Shown here: positions 47,359-56,240 of the stretch, piece by piece
How the letters are laid out: each line of letters begins with the position of its first letter
How positions within the stretch are numbered: position 1 is the stretch's first letter
Assembly: GCF_007833165.1 (NCBI RefSeq)
Contig: NZ_VOBQ01000019.1
Coordinates: 82,410-146,409, forward strand
Origin: Caenimonas sedimenti
GTDB taxonomy: Bacteria > Pseudomonadota > Gammaproteobacteria > Burkholderiales > Burkholderiaceae_C
DNA: 64,000 nt
Reading direction: 5' to 3'
The notes under the pieces: generated by a model
The model's input: only the letters and a program-made list of their open reading frames with translations
Told to the model about the DNA's origin: nothing
Databases searched by the model: none
Program-made: the position numbers and the translations under genes

Positions 47359-47840
47359 AGCGACGGCCCTCCCTCATCCTCGCGCTCAGTCTCGGCGTGT
47401 TCTGGCTGGTGTTGAACGACTCGCTCGCGCCGGCGGACCTGCTGGTGGCCCTGCTCGTCGCGCTGGTCGTCCCCTGGCTGGCTTCCCCCCTCAAACCCCC
47501 GGGTGGGCCGATGCGCAAGCCGCTCGTGCTGGCGCGGCTGGTCCTGCGGGTCGGTGGCGACGTGATCCTCTCCGCCCTGCAGGTGGCGCGCGGCGCGCTG
47601 CAGCCGGTGTCGCGGCCGCCGAGTGGCATGTTCATTCGCGTCCCGCTGGAGCTGCGGGATTCGCATGCGCTCACGGCGCTGGCCGTGATCACCACGGTGG
47701 TGCCCGGCTCACTCTGGTCCGAGCTGGCGCCGGACCGCAGCGCCGTGCTGCTGCACGTCTTCGGGGTCGACGACGAAGCGGCCTATGTCCTCGAATTCAA
47801 GTCGCGCTACGAGCGACCGTTGAAGGAGATCTTCGAATGA
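47355..47840 (+). CDS. mrpE: Mrp/Pha antiporter subunit E
   Basis: The 161-residue protein has two or three N-terminal TM segments (LILALSLGVFWLVLN and LLVALLVALVVPWLAS) and a soluble C-terminal region with FIRVPLELRDSHALTALAVI and TTVVPGSLWSELAPDRSAVL. This matches MrpE. The start overlaps the mrpD stop by four bases (ATGA). Confidence 0.92.
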   Translation: MKRRPSLILALSLGVFWLVLNDSLAPADLLVALLVALVVPWLASPLKPPGGPMRKPLVLARLVLRVGGDVILSALQVARGALQPVSRPPSGMFIRVPLELRDSHALTALAVITTVVPGSLWSELAPDRSAVLLHVFGVDDEAAYVLEFKSRYERPLKEIFE

Positions 47841-48112
47841 ACCTGCTCGCGCATGCCGTGACGATCACCCTGCTCCTGTACGGCGCCGCCATGGTGCTGG
47901 CGCTCCTGCGCCTGTTCCGCGGGCCGCGGGCGCAGGACCGCGTGGTCGCGCTGGACTTCATCTTCGTGGTGGCCATGCTGGCGATGCTGACGCTGGCGAT
48001 CCGCTACGACAGCAGCATGTACTTCGAAGCCGCGCTGCTGATGGCGCTGTTCGGTTTCATGAGCTCCGCGGCCATGGCCAAATTCCTGCTGCGCGGCGAG
48101 GTGATCGAATGA
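47837..48112 (+). CDS. mrpF: Mrp/Pha antiporter subunit F
   Basis: The 91-residue protein has three TM segments and LFRGPRAQDRVVALDFIFV, the typical MrpF central motif GPxxxDRVVALD. It overlaps mrpE and mrpG at both ends, so all subunits are translationally coupled. Confidence 0.92.
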   Translation: MNLLAHAVTITLLLYGAAMVLALLRLFRGPRAQDRVVALDFIFVVAMLAMLTLAIRYDSSMYFEAALLMALFGFMSSAAMAKFLLRGEVIE

Positions 48113-48435
48113 TCGCGGAGGCGGTGGTGGCGCTGCTGCTGCTGGCCAGTGGTGCGGCTGCACTGGTGGCGGCGCTCGGTCTCTGGCGCCTGCCGGATTT
48201 CTTCCTGCGCATGCATGCACCGGCCGTCTGCTACACGCTGGGCAGCTGGACGCTGGCACTCGCGTCCGTCATCCACTTCACCGCCGGCACGGGGCAACTG
48301 GCGCTGCATGTCTGGCTGATCATCGTGATCCAGGCCATCACGGCGCCGGTGACGACGGTGCTGCTCAGCCGGGCTGGCCTGTTCCGCGCGAGGCAGGCGC
48401 GCGAAGCGGTTCCGGGCCCGCTCGGCGGCGACTGA
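48109..48435 (+). CDS. mrpG: Mrp/Pha antiporter subunit G
   Basis: The 108-residue protein has three TM segments and LGLWRLPDFFLRMHAPAVCY, the MrpG signature (RLPDFxxRxHAxxxxxTLG), followed by PVTTVLLSRAGLFRARQARE. It ends the six-gene operon. A weak AGCGA-N3-TCGCT hairpin follows at about 48437 with no clear T-tract. Confidence 0.92.
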   Translation: MIAEAVVALLLLASGAAALVAALGLWRLPDFFLRMHAPAVCYTLGSWTLALASVIHFTAGTGQLALHVWLIIVIQAITAPVTTVLLSRAGLFRARQAREAVPGPLGGD

Positions 48436-48459
48436 GAGCGAATCTCGCTGTTGCGCGCC

Positions 48460-49320
48460 TCAGTCGGTGAACTCCACCCACACCGGCTGCGCCCCCGTCA
48501 GTCCTTCGTAGGTCACGCGCAAGACCAGCCCTGGGCTCGGCACCACCACCGGCGGGAACGACCCCAGGCTCAGGAGATCGCCGGCCTTCAGCACGATGCC
48601 CGCCTTCGCCAGCGCCTGCACCAGCCACAGCGCCGACGCCATGGGATGCCCGAGCAGGTCGGCGCCCGTGCCAGTGCCCATCCGGCGGCCGCTGCCATCG
48701 GCCACCTGCACCTTCATTTGACCGAGGGCGTCGAAGAAGATGCCCTGCCCGGCGCTGTCCTCCGGAATCGCGATCGACGTTCCAGTGATGCCGCCGCGCG
48801 CAGCCATGTTGATCGCCGTCATGCCCCTCGCATCGAGCTTGTTCGGATTCGCGACCAGCATGTCGGGCAGCTCGATGAAGGGGATGACCTGGTCCAGGGC
48901 GGCCAGCACCTGCTGGGGCGTGGTCGCCCGCTGGATGTCGCTGCTTCGAACGCGCACCAGCAGGTCGGCCTCGACCGTGGGCCGCGCGGCGAACTTCACA
49001 CTGACCTTGGCGCCGCTCGGGACGAAGTCCCCGCCGTACAACGTGCCCCAGGCCGGGCCGGTGCCCTTGACCATGCGGCGGATCGCCTCGTTGGTCAGGC
49101 CGACCTTGTACCCGATGGGCGCGCCCAGGCGCACTGCCAGCACCGCGGCCAGCTTCGCGCGGCTGCAGGAAGCGTCCTCCTCGGACATGACGGCCAGGTC
49201 CGGCGCGGGTGCGCGCGCGGTGTAGCTCGCCGCGAGGTTGGCCACCTGCGCATCACCCAGGCATTCCGCGCGCGCCGTTGCGGCACACAGCAGCGCCGCC
49301 AGAACAACATGTGTGCGCAT
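48460..49320 (-). CDS. Exported fumarylacetoacetate hydrolase/2-keto-4-pentenoate hydratase-like protein
   Basis: The 286-residue protein has a signal peptide (MRTHVVLAALLCAATARA) and then the MhpD/hydratase-like fold: GYKVGLTNEA, GDFVPSGAKV, EADLLVRV, PFIELPDML, NMAARGGITGTSIAIP, GTGTGADLLGHPM, DLLSLGSFPP. The known hydratases are cytoplasmic; export of this one is unusual, though similar exported copies occur in this group of bacteria. The start at 49320 has AGGAGG 5 nt upstream. Catalytic metal ligands were not mapped with confidence. It is convergent with mrpG. Confidence 0.78.
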   Translation of the reverse strand: MRTHVVLAALLCAATARAECLGDAQVANLAASYTARAPAPDLAVMSEEDASCSRAKLAAVLAVRLGAPIGYKVGLTNEAIRRMVKGTGPAWGTLYGGDFVPSGAKVSVKFAARPTVEADLLVRVRSSDIQRATTPQQVLAALDQVIPFIELPDMLVANPNKLDARGMTAINMAARGGITGTSIAIPEDSAGQGIFFDALGQMKVQVADGSGRRMGTGTGADLLGHPMASALWLVQALAKAGIVLKAGDLLSLGSFPPVVVPSPGLVLRVTYEGLTGAQPVWVEFTD

Positions 49321-49412
49321 AACGCCTCCTGCCGCAGTCTTGCGCAACGCCCGCCGTTGTCAAACAGAGAAGACCCGGGTGTCGCACGCGCCCGAAAGGT
49401 GAAAATGCTCCC

Positions 49413-49760
49413 ATGGGAAGCCGCCACGCCATCCACTGCCTGCCACTCCTGCTCCTGGCCGCATCCACCGCCGCACAAGGCGGGATGTCCCAGGCGCGGC
49501 TGGAGGACGATTGCCTGCAGCGGCTGCGGCCCATCGTTCCGCGAGACGTGAAAGTGAGCGGCGTGGACTTCTCGGCGCTCGGCGCGTATGCCACCTACTT
49601 CGTCGTCTCCTACAAGTTCGCTGGCGAGCTCGAGAACGGGAAGCGCGTGGCCGCCTGCACCTACCGCCGCGAAGGGCAATGGGTGCGGGACGATGCCGCC
49701 AGCCATCAATTGCTGCGCGACCTCGAGAGTTCGCGCCGGCGGAGCGCGGCGGCACCATGA
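49413..49760 (+). CDS. Small exported hypothetical protein
   Basis: The 115-residue precursor has a signal peptide (HAIHCLPLLLLAASTAAQGG) and a mature part with two Cys (DDCLQRL and VAACTYR) and VDFSALGAYATYFVVSYKF. I recognise no family. Its stop overlaps the ATG of the SulP-fusion gene (ATGA at 49757), so the two are probably coupled; it could be a periplasmic accessory of the transporter. Confidence 0.7.
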   Translation: MGSRHAIHCLPLLLLAASTAAQGGMSQARLEDDCLQRLRPIVPRDVKVSGVDFSALGAYATYFVVSYKFAGELENGKRVAACTYRREGQWVRDDAASHQLLRDLESSRRRSAAAP

Positions 49761-51895
49761 TGAACGGCACCTTCGTCGGCCTGGCCGACCAGCTCGCTTC
49801 GGTACGCCGCTCGCATGGCTTGACGGCCGCGGTTTCGGCCGCATCCATCACCGTGCCCCACGCGTTGGGCCTGGGCCTGATCGCCTTCGCCCCGCTGGCC
49901 GGCGACGTGCCGGTGGCCGCGCTGGCGCTCTGGTCGGCGGCGCTGCCCGGGGCCCTGCTCACGCTGCTCGCGCCGCGCCGCGGCGTGATCTACGCGCCCA
50001 CGACCGTGGTGGCCCTGCTGTTCGCGGCGGTCGTCGCCACCGTCGCCGGTTCCGCCGCCAGCATGCGGCTGACGCCGACCCAGGTGCTGGCGGTCTGCGG
50101 CGCCACGGTGGCACTCGGCTTCACCTTCCAGTGGTTGTTCGGGCTGTTGCGGCTGGCGTCGCTCGCGCGGTTCCTGCCGATCTCCGTGACACACGGGTTC
50201 GCCGCGGGCGTTGGCCTGGCGATGGTGCTCGGCCAGATGTCGGCGGGCTTCGGCGCCGGCTTTCTCGCACTCGATGCGCGCACCTTGCGGCATCTGCTGC
50301 TGGCATTGGCCGTGGTGGCCGTCGCGCGGGCCGTGCAGCATCGCTGGCCGCGTTGGCCGGGGTTGCTGCCGGCCGTGGGTGGCGTGGCGCTGCTGGTCGG
50401 TGTCACCGGGCTGCTGCCGCTGTTCGAGCCGGCCATGACGGCCGCATCCTTCGCGTGGCCGCCCATCCCGGACTGGACCGGCGTGCCCTGGGTACCGGTG
50501 ATGCAAGGCCTGGGCGCGAAGCTCGTCTCGCTGGCGATGCTGATGGCCATCGTGAACAGCCTCGACGTCGTGGTGTTCAACCAGGAGCTCGAGCTGGAGC
50601 ACGGCCTGCACGCCGAGCCCAACCAGGCGCTGCGGCGCGAGAGCCTGATCGGCGCGGCGTGCGGCCTGTGCGGCCTGATCCCGGCGTCGACCAGCGCATC
50701 ACGCTCGCGGGCGGCGCTGGCGCAAGCCGGGCCATCGGGCGTGGTCGCGCCCGCGCATGCGATCCTCCTCGTCCTGGTGGCCGCCACCGGCCACCTGTGG
50801 CTGCCCTGGGTTCCGATGGCTTGCCTGGCCGGCGGCCTGCTGCTCTCCGGGTACATGCAGGTGCCGCAGGTGATGTGGTCGCGCGCCTATGCCAAGGCGG
50901 CGGCGGCGACGTGGAGCCAGAGTTGGCTGGTGGCCTTGGTCTTCGCGGTGGCCGGCGGCGTCGGCGCGCTGGTGGCCGGGCTGGTGGTGGCGACGTTCGT
51001 GCTGCTGCATGCCTCGGCCAGCACGGTGTTGCGGCGCGCCCTGCTCGACGGCGAGCGGCGCTCGCGGCGCCTGCGCCGCGCCGCGTCGGAAGCCTGGATC
51101 GCGCCGCGCATGAACCAGGTGGCCGTGTTCGAACTGCAGGGCGTCGTCTCCTTCGGCGTGGCGGCGCACCTCGCCGAACAGGTCAACGGCCTGCTGCAGC
51201 CGCGCCATCGCTGGGCCATCATCGAAGCGTCCCGCGTGCCCGCGTGGGACGCCACCGCGCTGGTGCGACTGGCTGCCTTGGCCCGTGACCGCGAAGCGCA
51301 CGGCGTGCAGGTGGTGGTCTGCGGCCTCGATCCGCGCGCGGCCGCCGCCATGCCCGCAACGGTGCACCAGGCCGCGGACCTGGACCGCGCGCTCGAATGG
51401 GCGGAGGACGCGATCCTGGCCCAGAGCACACCGCAGGACGTTCCCCCGCACGGTGCGGACGATGCGCTGGGCGAGCTGGCCCATGGGATGTCACCAGAGG
51501 CTCGACTCTCGCTCGAAGCGGTGCTCGACTGGCGCAACGTCGGCGCCGGCGAGCAGGTGTTCGCGTCCGGGGAGGCCGGCGACGAGATGTGGATCGTGCA
51601 GGCCGGGCGCATCACGCTCTCCACCACGTGGCCGCCGGCCGATGGCATGCGCCTGGCGACGGTGGGCTACGGCATGGCCTTCGGCGAGATGGCCTTCCTG
51701 GCCGGGCAGCCGCGCACGGCCTGCGCCGGCAGTGAAGCCGCCCCAGCGGTGTTGATGGGGCTGCGGCGGCCGGTGTTCGATGCGTGGGCCGCGGAACATC
51801 CGGCCGACGCGCTGGTGTTCATGTCGAACCTGGCGCAGATCGGCACGCGGCGGCTGGCCGCGACGACTCGGCAGTTGCGGGCGGTGCTCGAGTAG
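49757..51895 (+). CDS. SulP family transporter fused to STAS and cyclic-nucleotide-binding domains
   Basis: The 712-residue protein has a SulP/SLC26 membrane part (about residues 10-430; SITVPHALGLGLIAFAPLAG, LPISVTHGFAAGVGLAMVLG). A STAS domain (about 450-555, VAVFELQGVVSFGVAAHLAE) follows, then a CRP-like cNMP domain (about 571-700) with the phosphate-binding cassette FGEMAFLAGQPRTA (Glu644, Arg653). SulP proteins carry sulfate, bicarbonate, dicarboxylates or other anions. The cNMP domain suggests that cAMP or another nucleotide gates or modulates transport. The substrate is unknown. Confidence 0.88.
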   Translation: MMNGTFVGLADQLASVRRSHGLTAAVSAASITVPHALGLGLIAFAPLAGDVPVAALALWSAALPGALLTLLAPRRGVIYAPTTVVALLFAAVVATVAGSAASMRLTPTQVLAVCGATVALGFTFQWLFGLLRLASLARFLPISVTHGFAAGVGLAMVLGQMSAGFGAGFLALDARTLRHLLLALAVVAVARAVQHRWPRWPGLLPAVGGVALLVGVTGLLPLFEPAMTAASFAWPPIPDWTGVPWVPVMQGLGAKLVSLAMLMAIVNSLDVVVFNQELELEHGLHAEPNQALRRESLIGAACGLCGLIPASTSASRSRAALAQAGPSGVVAPAHAILLVLVAATGHLWLPWVPMACLAGGLLLSGYMQVPQVMWSRAYAKAAAATWSQSWLVALVFAVAGGVGALVAGLVVATFVLLHASASTVLRRALLDGERRSRRLRRAASEAWIAPRMNQVAVFELQGVVSFGVAAHLAEQVNGLLQPRHRWAIIEASRVPAWDATALVRLAALARDREAHGVQVVVCGLDPRAAAAMPATVHQAADLDRALEWAEDAILAQSTPQDVPPHGADDALGELAHGMSPEARLSLEAVLDWRNVGAGEQVFASGEAGDEMWIVQAGRITLSTTWPPADGMRLATVGYGMAFGEMAFLAGQPRTACAGSEAAPAVLMGLRRPVFDAWAAEHPADALVFMSNLAQIGTRRLAATTRQLRAVLE

Positions 51896-51898
51896 GAG

Positions 51899-52633
51899 CT
51901 AAGCGGCCGGAGCGACGGCCGCGCCCTGGATGCCGTGCCGCTGCAGGGCCTGCGCCACGAACCCGCTCGCCTTCATCTCTTCGACGTAGGCCGACAGGAA
52001 GCTTGCGGCTTCCTCGCCGCGGCCGCGCGGGCAACCCATGGCCTGCTGGATGACCATGAAGCGGCCGGGCAGCATGCGAAGGCCTCCGGCGCGTTGCACT
52101 TCGGCCTCCAGCTGTTGCTTGACGCCAGCCGCCACTTCGCAGCCGTGTTGCAGGAAGTGCTCCATCACCGCCGGAGAAGTGGGCGCGCGCTCGATGGTGG
52201 CCTGCTTCAGCTCGCGCGTGAGGAACAGGTCGTAGGCGCTGCCCTGGCCCACCACCACGCGGTTGCCGGGCCGATCCACCTGTTCCGTTTCAGTCAGAGG
52301 AGAGTCGTTGCGCACCGCATAACAACCTTCGATCAGCACGTAGGCGGCGGTGAAGCGGATCCCCTCACCGCGCTTGGGATCGATGGCGAAGAAGCCGATG
52401 TCCGCCTGCTCCTGGGTGACCGCATCCACCGACTTGCCGGCCGCGTCGAACACCACGAGTTCCAGCGGGACACCGAGCCGTTCAGCGAATCCACGGGCGA
52501 GGTCCACCGACACGCCATGGGCCGAGCCCGGCTCTGGCCCTGGGGAAGCAAGGATCGGATTGCCGGTGTTGATGGAGGCGCGCAGCCGGCCGGTGGGCGC
52601 GAAGGCCTGGACGATGGAGGATGGAACGCTCAT
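51899..52633 (-). CDS. Periplasmic-binding-protein-fold (SBP family 3-like) protein without signal peptide
   Basis: The 244-residue protein has the SBP3 pattern: LRASINTGNPILASPG, VDLARGFAERLGVPLELV, DIGFFAIDPKRGEGIRF and RVVVGQGSAYDLFLTREL. The N-terminus MSVPSSIVQAFAPTGRLRA has no hydrophobic signal segment, so it is predicted to stay in the cytoplasm. Its start overlaps the GntR stop (ATGA), placing it third in the aconitase-GntR operon. It could be a cytosolic ligand-binding or enzyme-like (cyclohexadienyl-dehydratase fold) protein acting with the regulator or enzyme. Confidence 0.7.
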   Translation of the reverse strand: MSVPSSIVQAFAPTGRLRASINTGNPILASPGPEPGSAHGVSVDLARGFAERLGVPLELVVFDAAGKSVDAVTQEQADIGFFAIDPKRGEGIRFTAAYVLIEGCYAVRNDSPLTETEQVDRPGNRVVVGQGSAYDLFLTRELKQATIERAPTSPAVMEHFLQHGCEVAAGVKQQLEAEVQRAGGLRMLPGRFMVIQQAMGCPRGRGEEAASFLSAYVEEMKASGFVAQALQRHGIQGAAVAPAA

Positions 52634-53544
52634 GCTTTCTGCTCGGGTTGCTGGAGGATGTCTCGAATACGGGCGAGGTTGCGCAAGGTGCTGCCCAGGT
52701 GCTCCCGCATGACTTCGGCCGCTTCCTCGTTGCGCTCGCGCTCCAGCAGGTCCAGCAACATCAGATGCTGATCGCAATGCTCCCGGTAGCGTGAGCGGTC
52801 GCGCATGGACCGGTAGGAAAGCAGGCGGCGCACGCGATTGACGCGGCGCATGGTGTCGATGAAGAACGGGTTGCCCGAGCCCTCGATCAGCGATTCGTGA
52901 AAGCGCACGCCGCGATCGTGCAGCTGGTCGGCTGTGTCGGTGTCGATCCCGCCGTTCAACAGATGATGTTCCGCGGCACGGCAGCGCGCGATCACCTGCT
53001 TGTCCAGCCGATATGCCGGCTCCAGCAGCGCGGCAGGCTCGATCGCAACGCGCAGGCGATACGACTGCAGCAGGCTCTCGGGTGTGGTCAGCATGTTCGA
53101 GAACTCCCAGCCATAGCCGGGCTTCTTGCGGGCCCAGCCCTCGTCGCCGATCCGCGTGAGCACCGCCTGCAACTGGGCCGCTGTGAGGCCGTAGCGACGC
53201 TTCAGCATGGATTCGGTGAACTGGTCCGGCAGGTCACCGCGCAAGCGGTCTTCGGCGATGCGGAAGTAGGTCTCCGCCACCGAGTCCCGCGGCGCCCCAT
53301 TCGAATCGACCGCGAAGCCTGCTGGGACCGACGCGGCTTCCTGCGTCGCCAGGAAGTAGCCGCGATTGGGCTCACGCCGCACGATTCCCTGTGTCTGCAG
53401 GAGTTCGAGTGCTTCGTTCACCGGCGATCGGGAGACGCGCAGCCGGTCCGCCAACCATTGCGCCGGCAAATGCGAACCGACGGGCAATTCTTCGGACCGG
53501 ACCAGCTCGACGATCTGGGACGGCAGGGCGGGAACCAGGCTCAT
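52630..53544 (-). CDS. GntR family regulator
   Basis: The 304-residue regulator has an N-terminal winged HTH (about 8-68, WLADRLRVSRSPVNEALELL, QTQGIVRREPNRGYFLA) and an all-helical FCD-type domain in the C-terminal half (LHDRGVRFHESLIEGSGNPF, NEEAAEVMREHLGSTLRN). The insert of about 70 residues between them is longer than usual. The start overlaps the aconitase stop (ATGA). The AT-rich inverted repeat at 56168-56188 is the probable operator for its own operon and tctCBA (inferred). Confidence 0.85.
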   Translation of the reverse strand: MSLVPALPSQIVELVRSEELPVGSHLPAQWLADRLRVSRSPVNEALELLQTQGIVRREPNRGYFLATQEAASVPAGFAVDSNGAPRDSVAETYFRIAEDRLRGDLPDQFTESMLKRRYGLTAAQLQAVLTRIGDEGWARKKPGYGWEFSNMLTTPESLLQSYRLRVAIEPAALLEPAYRLDKQVIARCRAAEHHLLNGGIDTDTADQLHDRGVRFHESLIEGSGNPFFIDTMRRVNRVRRLLSYRSMRDRSRYREHCDQHLMLLDLLERERNEEAAEVMREHLGSTLRNLARIRDILQQPEQKA

Positions 53545-56135
53545 GATGCCCCGATAGTCTGCCGCAGGATGGCCGGCAGGACGCCGCCCTCCCGCAAAAG
53601 ATTTGCTTCGAGCTGGGTTTCGACAGCGGCGCGGGCATTGAACGGCATACGTGACCCATCGGCACGAACAATCGCCGCCGGGACCTCGGCACCAGGCGCA
53701 ATGCAATCCGCCGGCGCATCCACGTGCAGCTGGTCCCCCGGCCGCAGATTCAACGATTGCGGCGTCAGGCCCTGCGGAAGCAACAAGGGCAACACGCCCA
53801 TGCCGATGAGATTCGAGCGGTGAATGCGCTCGAAACTCACCGCCAGCACGGCGCGGATGCCCAGCAGCCGCTGGCCCTTGGCGGCCCAATCGCGTGACGA
53901 GCCCATTCCGTACCGTTCGCCGGCCACCACCACCACCGGCCGATGCTCGTCCCGGTAGCGCTGGGCGGCCTCCCAGATGGGGAGCATCTCACCGCTGGGG
54001 ACGTGCAGCGTGTGCCCGACCGGAGCTTCAGGCGCGAGCAGGTTGCGCAGGGAGCGGTTGTAGAAGACCGCGCGCACCATCACTTCCCAGTTGCCGCGGC
54101 GGGAGGCGAAGACATTCAAGTCGTCACGCTGCTCGCCGCGCTCCACCAGGAAGTCGGCCACAAAGCTGTCGCGGGGAATTGCGCTGGCGGGCGAAATGTG
54201 GTCTGTGGTGATGTCGTCACCCAGCACCAGCAGCGGATAGGCGTCGTAGCTGCCGAGAACCGAGCCTTCCTTCAAGGAAGCGAAGGGCGGCCTGCGCAGC
54301 GCTGTCGATTGTGGGTCCCACGGGAATTGCGGCGTGGACGGCGCCTTCAACCCCAACCACAACGGGTTGAGGCTGGCGCGCGCGAAGTCGCGCTGGAAGT
54401 CAAGGGGATCGCGTGAATGCGCGAGATGCGCCTGGACCTCGGCGGGCGTCGGCCAGAGCTCGCGCAAATACACCGGTCGCCCATCCGCATCGACCTGCAC
54501 CGGCTCGCGGCTCAGGTCACGGTCGGCATCGCCGGCGAGCCCGAAGGCCACCACCAGCGGCGGCGACATGATGAAGCTGAGCTCCAGTTCCGGATGCACG
54601 CGCCCCGGAAAGTTGCGGTTGCCCGAGAGGATGGCGACGCCCTTGGCCGCGCCCTGTTCCTGCGCCGACCGGACTTGCTGCGTCAATGGCCCGGTGTTGC
54701 CGATGCACGTGGTGCAGCCAAAGCCCACGACGCCAAAGCCAACGGCCTCCAGATCCGCCATCAGTCCGGCACGCTCCAGGTACGACACCGCAGCCGGGGA
54801 TCCTGGAGCGAGCGAGGTCTTGACCCAGTCCGGGCGCTTCAGGCCCCGGGCTCGTGCCTTCCTGGCCACCAGGCCCGCGGCCACCAGCAGCGCGGGGTCG
54901 GACGTGTTGGTGCAGCTGGTGATCGCCGCGACCGCCACCGGATGCCGCGGCAGCGTGGCGCTGGCCACCGGATGCTGGAATTTTTCGGCCGCCAGCACCT
55001 GCGGCATCTCGGTGTAGCTGTGCAGGTCCTGCGGCCGCCTCGGCCCCGCGACATGCATGCCGACGGCGGCCAGGTCGATGACCAGCGTGCGGGTGTACCG
55101 GGGCTGCGCCTGCGGGTCGAACCACAGGCCGTTGTGCCGGCAATAGGCCTCCACCAGCCCGACCGCCTCTTCCTTGCGGCCCGTGTCACGCAAGTAGCGC
55201 AACGTCTGGTCGTCGACCGGGAAGAAGCCCGTGGTGGCCCCGTACTCGGGCGCCATGTTGGCGACGACACTGCGGTCTCCCGCCGTCAAGGTGCTGACGC
55301 CGGGCCCGTAGAACTCCACGAAGTCGCCGGTCACATCAAGCTCCCGCAAGCGGTGCGTGACCACCAGCGCGAGGTCGGTCGCGAGCACCCCGGGCTGCAG
55401 TTGCCCCGTGAGGCGCACACCCACGACGTCCGGCACTTGCAGCATGGTCGGCATGCCGAACATCACAGTCTGCGCTTCCAGGCCGCCGACACCCCAGCCC
55501 AGCACGCCGATGCCGTTGATCATGGGCGTGTGGCTGTCGGTGCCGATCATCGTGTCCGGCACGACCCAATCCACGCCGTCGCGCTGCTCGATGCTGACTA
55601 CAGTGGCCAGCTGCTCCAGGTTGATCGTGTGCATGATCCCCGTGCCAGGCGGATGGATGCGCACGCCCGGCAGCGCCTTCGACGCCCAGCGCAGGAAGCG
55701 ATAACGTTCGGCATTGCGCCGGATCTCGTGCTGCATGTTGGCCTCGACAGCGCCGGGTTGCGCGAACGCTTCCACGGCCAGCGAGTGATCCACCGACACG
55801 TCCACCGGAAGCCGGGGGCGCAGGACCGACGGATCCACGCCCGCTTCCGCGAGTTCGTCGCGCATGGCGGCGATGTCCACCAGCGCCGGCGTGCTGGTGG
55901 TGTCGTGCATCAGCACCCGGCTCGGCTGGAATGGAATCTCCAATTCGCTGGATCCCGTCTGAAGCCAGTCCAGCAAGGCGCGAGCAGCACCAGGTGTTTC
56001 GGATGCAGCCGCGCAGCGCAGGACGTTTTCGAGTAGCAGGCGATGGACCCACGGCATTGCCACGAGCCGGGCGCCGGCGAACTGCGGCAGATCAATAGAA
56101 CGAAAGGTCTTGCCCTGGTACTCGAATTGGCTCAT
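53541..56135 (-). CDS. acnA: Aconitase-family hydratase (AcnA/IRP type)
   Basis: The 864-residue protein has the AcnA architecture: [38 protein letters not shown], [4Fe-4S] ligands Cys408 (TSCTNTSDP), Cys474 and Cys477 ([10 protein letters not shown]), whose spacing equals that of E. coli AcnA, and a C-terminal swivel domain with [13 protein letters not shown]. The position after YG, normally Ser in AcnA, is Met here. It likely isomerises or hydrates a tricarboxylate. Placement with GntR, facing tctCBA, favours a catabolic paralogue over the housekeeping TCA enzyme. ATG 56135 was chosen; ATGs at 56159 and 56174 would extend toward or into the inverted repeat. Confidence 0.85.
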   Translation of the reverse strand: MSQFEYQGKTFRSIDLPQFAGARLVAMPWVHRLLLENVLRCAAASETPGAARALLDWLQTGSSELEIPFQPSRVLMHDTTSTPALVDIAAMRDELAEAGVDPSVLRPRLPVDVSVDHSLAVEAFAQPGAVEANMQHEIRRNAERYRFLRWASKALPGVRIHPPGTGIMHTINLEQLATVVSIEQRDGVDWVVPDTMIGTDSHTPMINGIGVLGWGVGGLEAQTVMFGMPTMLQVPDVVGVRLTGQLQPGVLATDLALVVTHRLRELDVTGDFVEFYGPGVSTLTAGDRSVVANMAPEYGATTGFFPVDDQTLRYLRDTGRKEEAVGLVEAYCRHNGLWFDPQAQPRYTRTLVIDLAAVGMHVAGPRRPQDLHSYTEMPQVLAAEKFQHPVASATLPRHPVAVAAITSCTNTSDPALLVAAGLVARKARARGLKRPDWVKTSLAPGSPAAVSYLERAGLMADLEAVGFGVVGFGCTTCIGNTGPLTQQVRSAQEQGAAKGVAILSGNRNFPGRVHPELELSFIMSPPLVVAFGLAGDADRDLSREPVQVDADGRPVYLRELWPTPAEVQAHLAHSRDPLDFQRDFARASLNPLWLGLKAPSTPQFPWDPQSTALRRPPFASLKEGSVLGSYDAYPLLVLGDDITTDHISPASAIPRDSFVADFLVERGEQRDDLNVFASRRGNWEVMVRAVFYNRSLRNLLAPEAPVGHTLHVPSGEMLPIWEAAQRYRDEHRPVVVVAGERYGMGSSRDWAAKGQRLLGIRAVLAVSFERIHRSNLIGMGVLPLLLPQGLTPQSLNLRPGDQLHVDAPADCIAPGAEVPAAIVRADGSRMPFNARAAVETQLEANLLREGGVLPAILRQTIGAS

Positions 56136-56167
56136 GCACCCGGCATAAGTGTTTTCCATGACGCTAG

Positions 56168-56188
56168 TTTGCATATTTCAAATGCAAA
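56168..56188. promoter_or_regulatory. AT-rich inverted repeat between the aconitase operon and tctCBA, candidate GntR operator
   Basis: TTTGCAT (56168-56174) and ATGCAAA (56182-56188) are perfect 7-bp arms around a 7-bp spacer, in AT-rich sequence unlike the surroundings. More partial copies (TGCAA, TGCA) follow to 56198. It sits in the 105-bp divergent gap, where the GntR product of the left operon would be expected to bind. Confidence 0.5.
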
Positions 56189-56240
56189 ATGCAATGCACG
56201 TAAACGCTGAGGCCATTTTGGCGGCCGCCCAACCTGAAGG

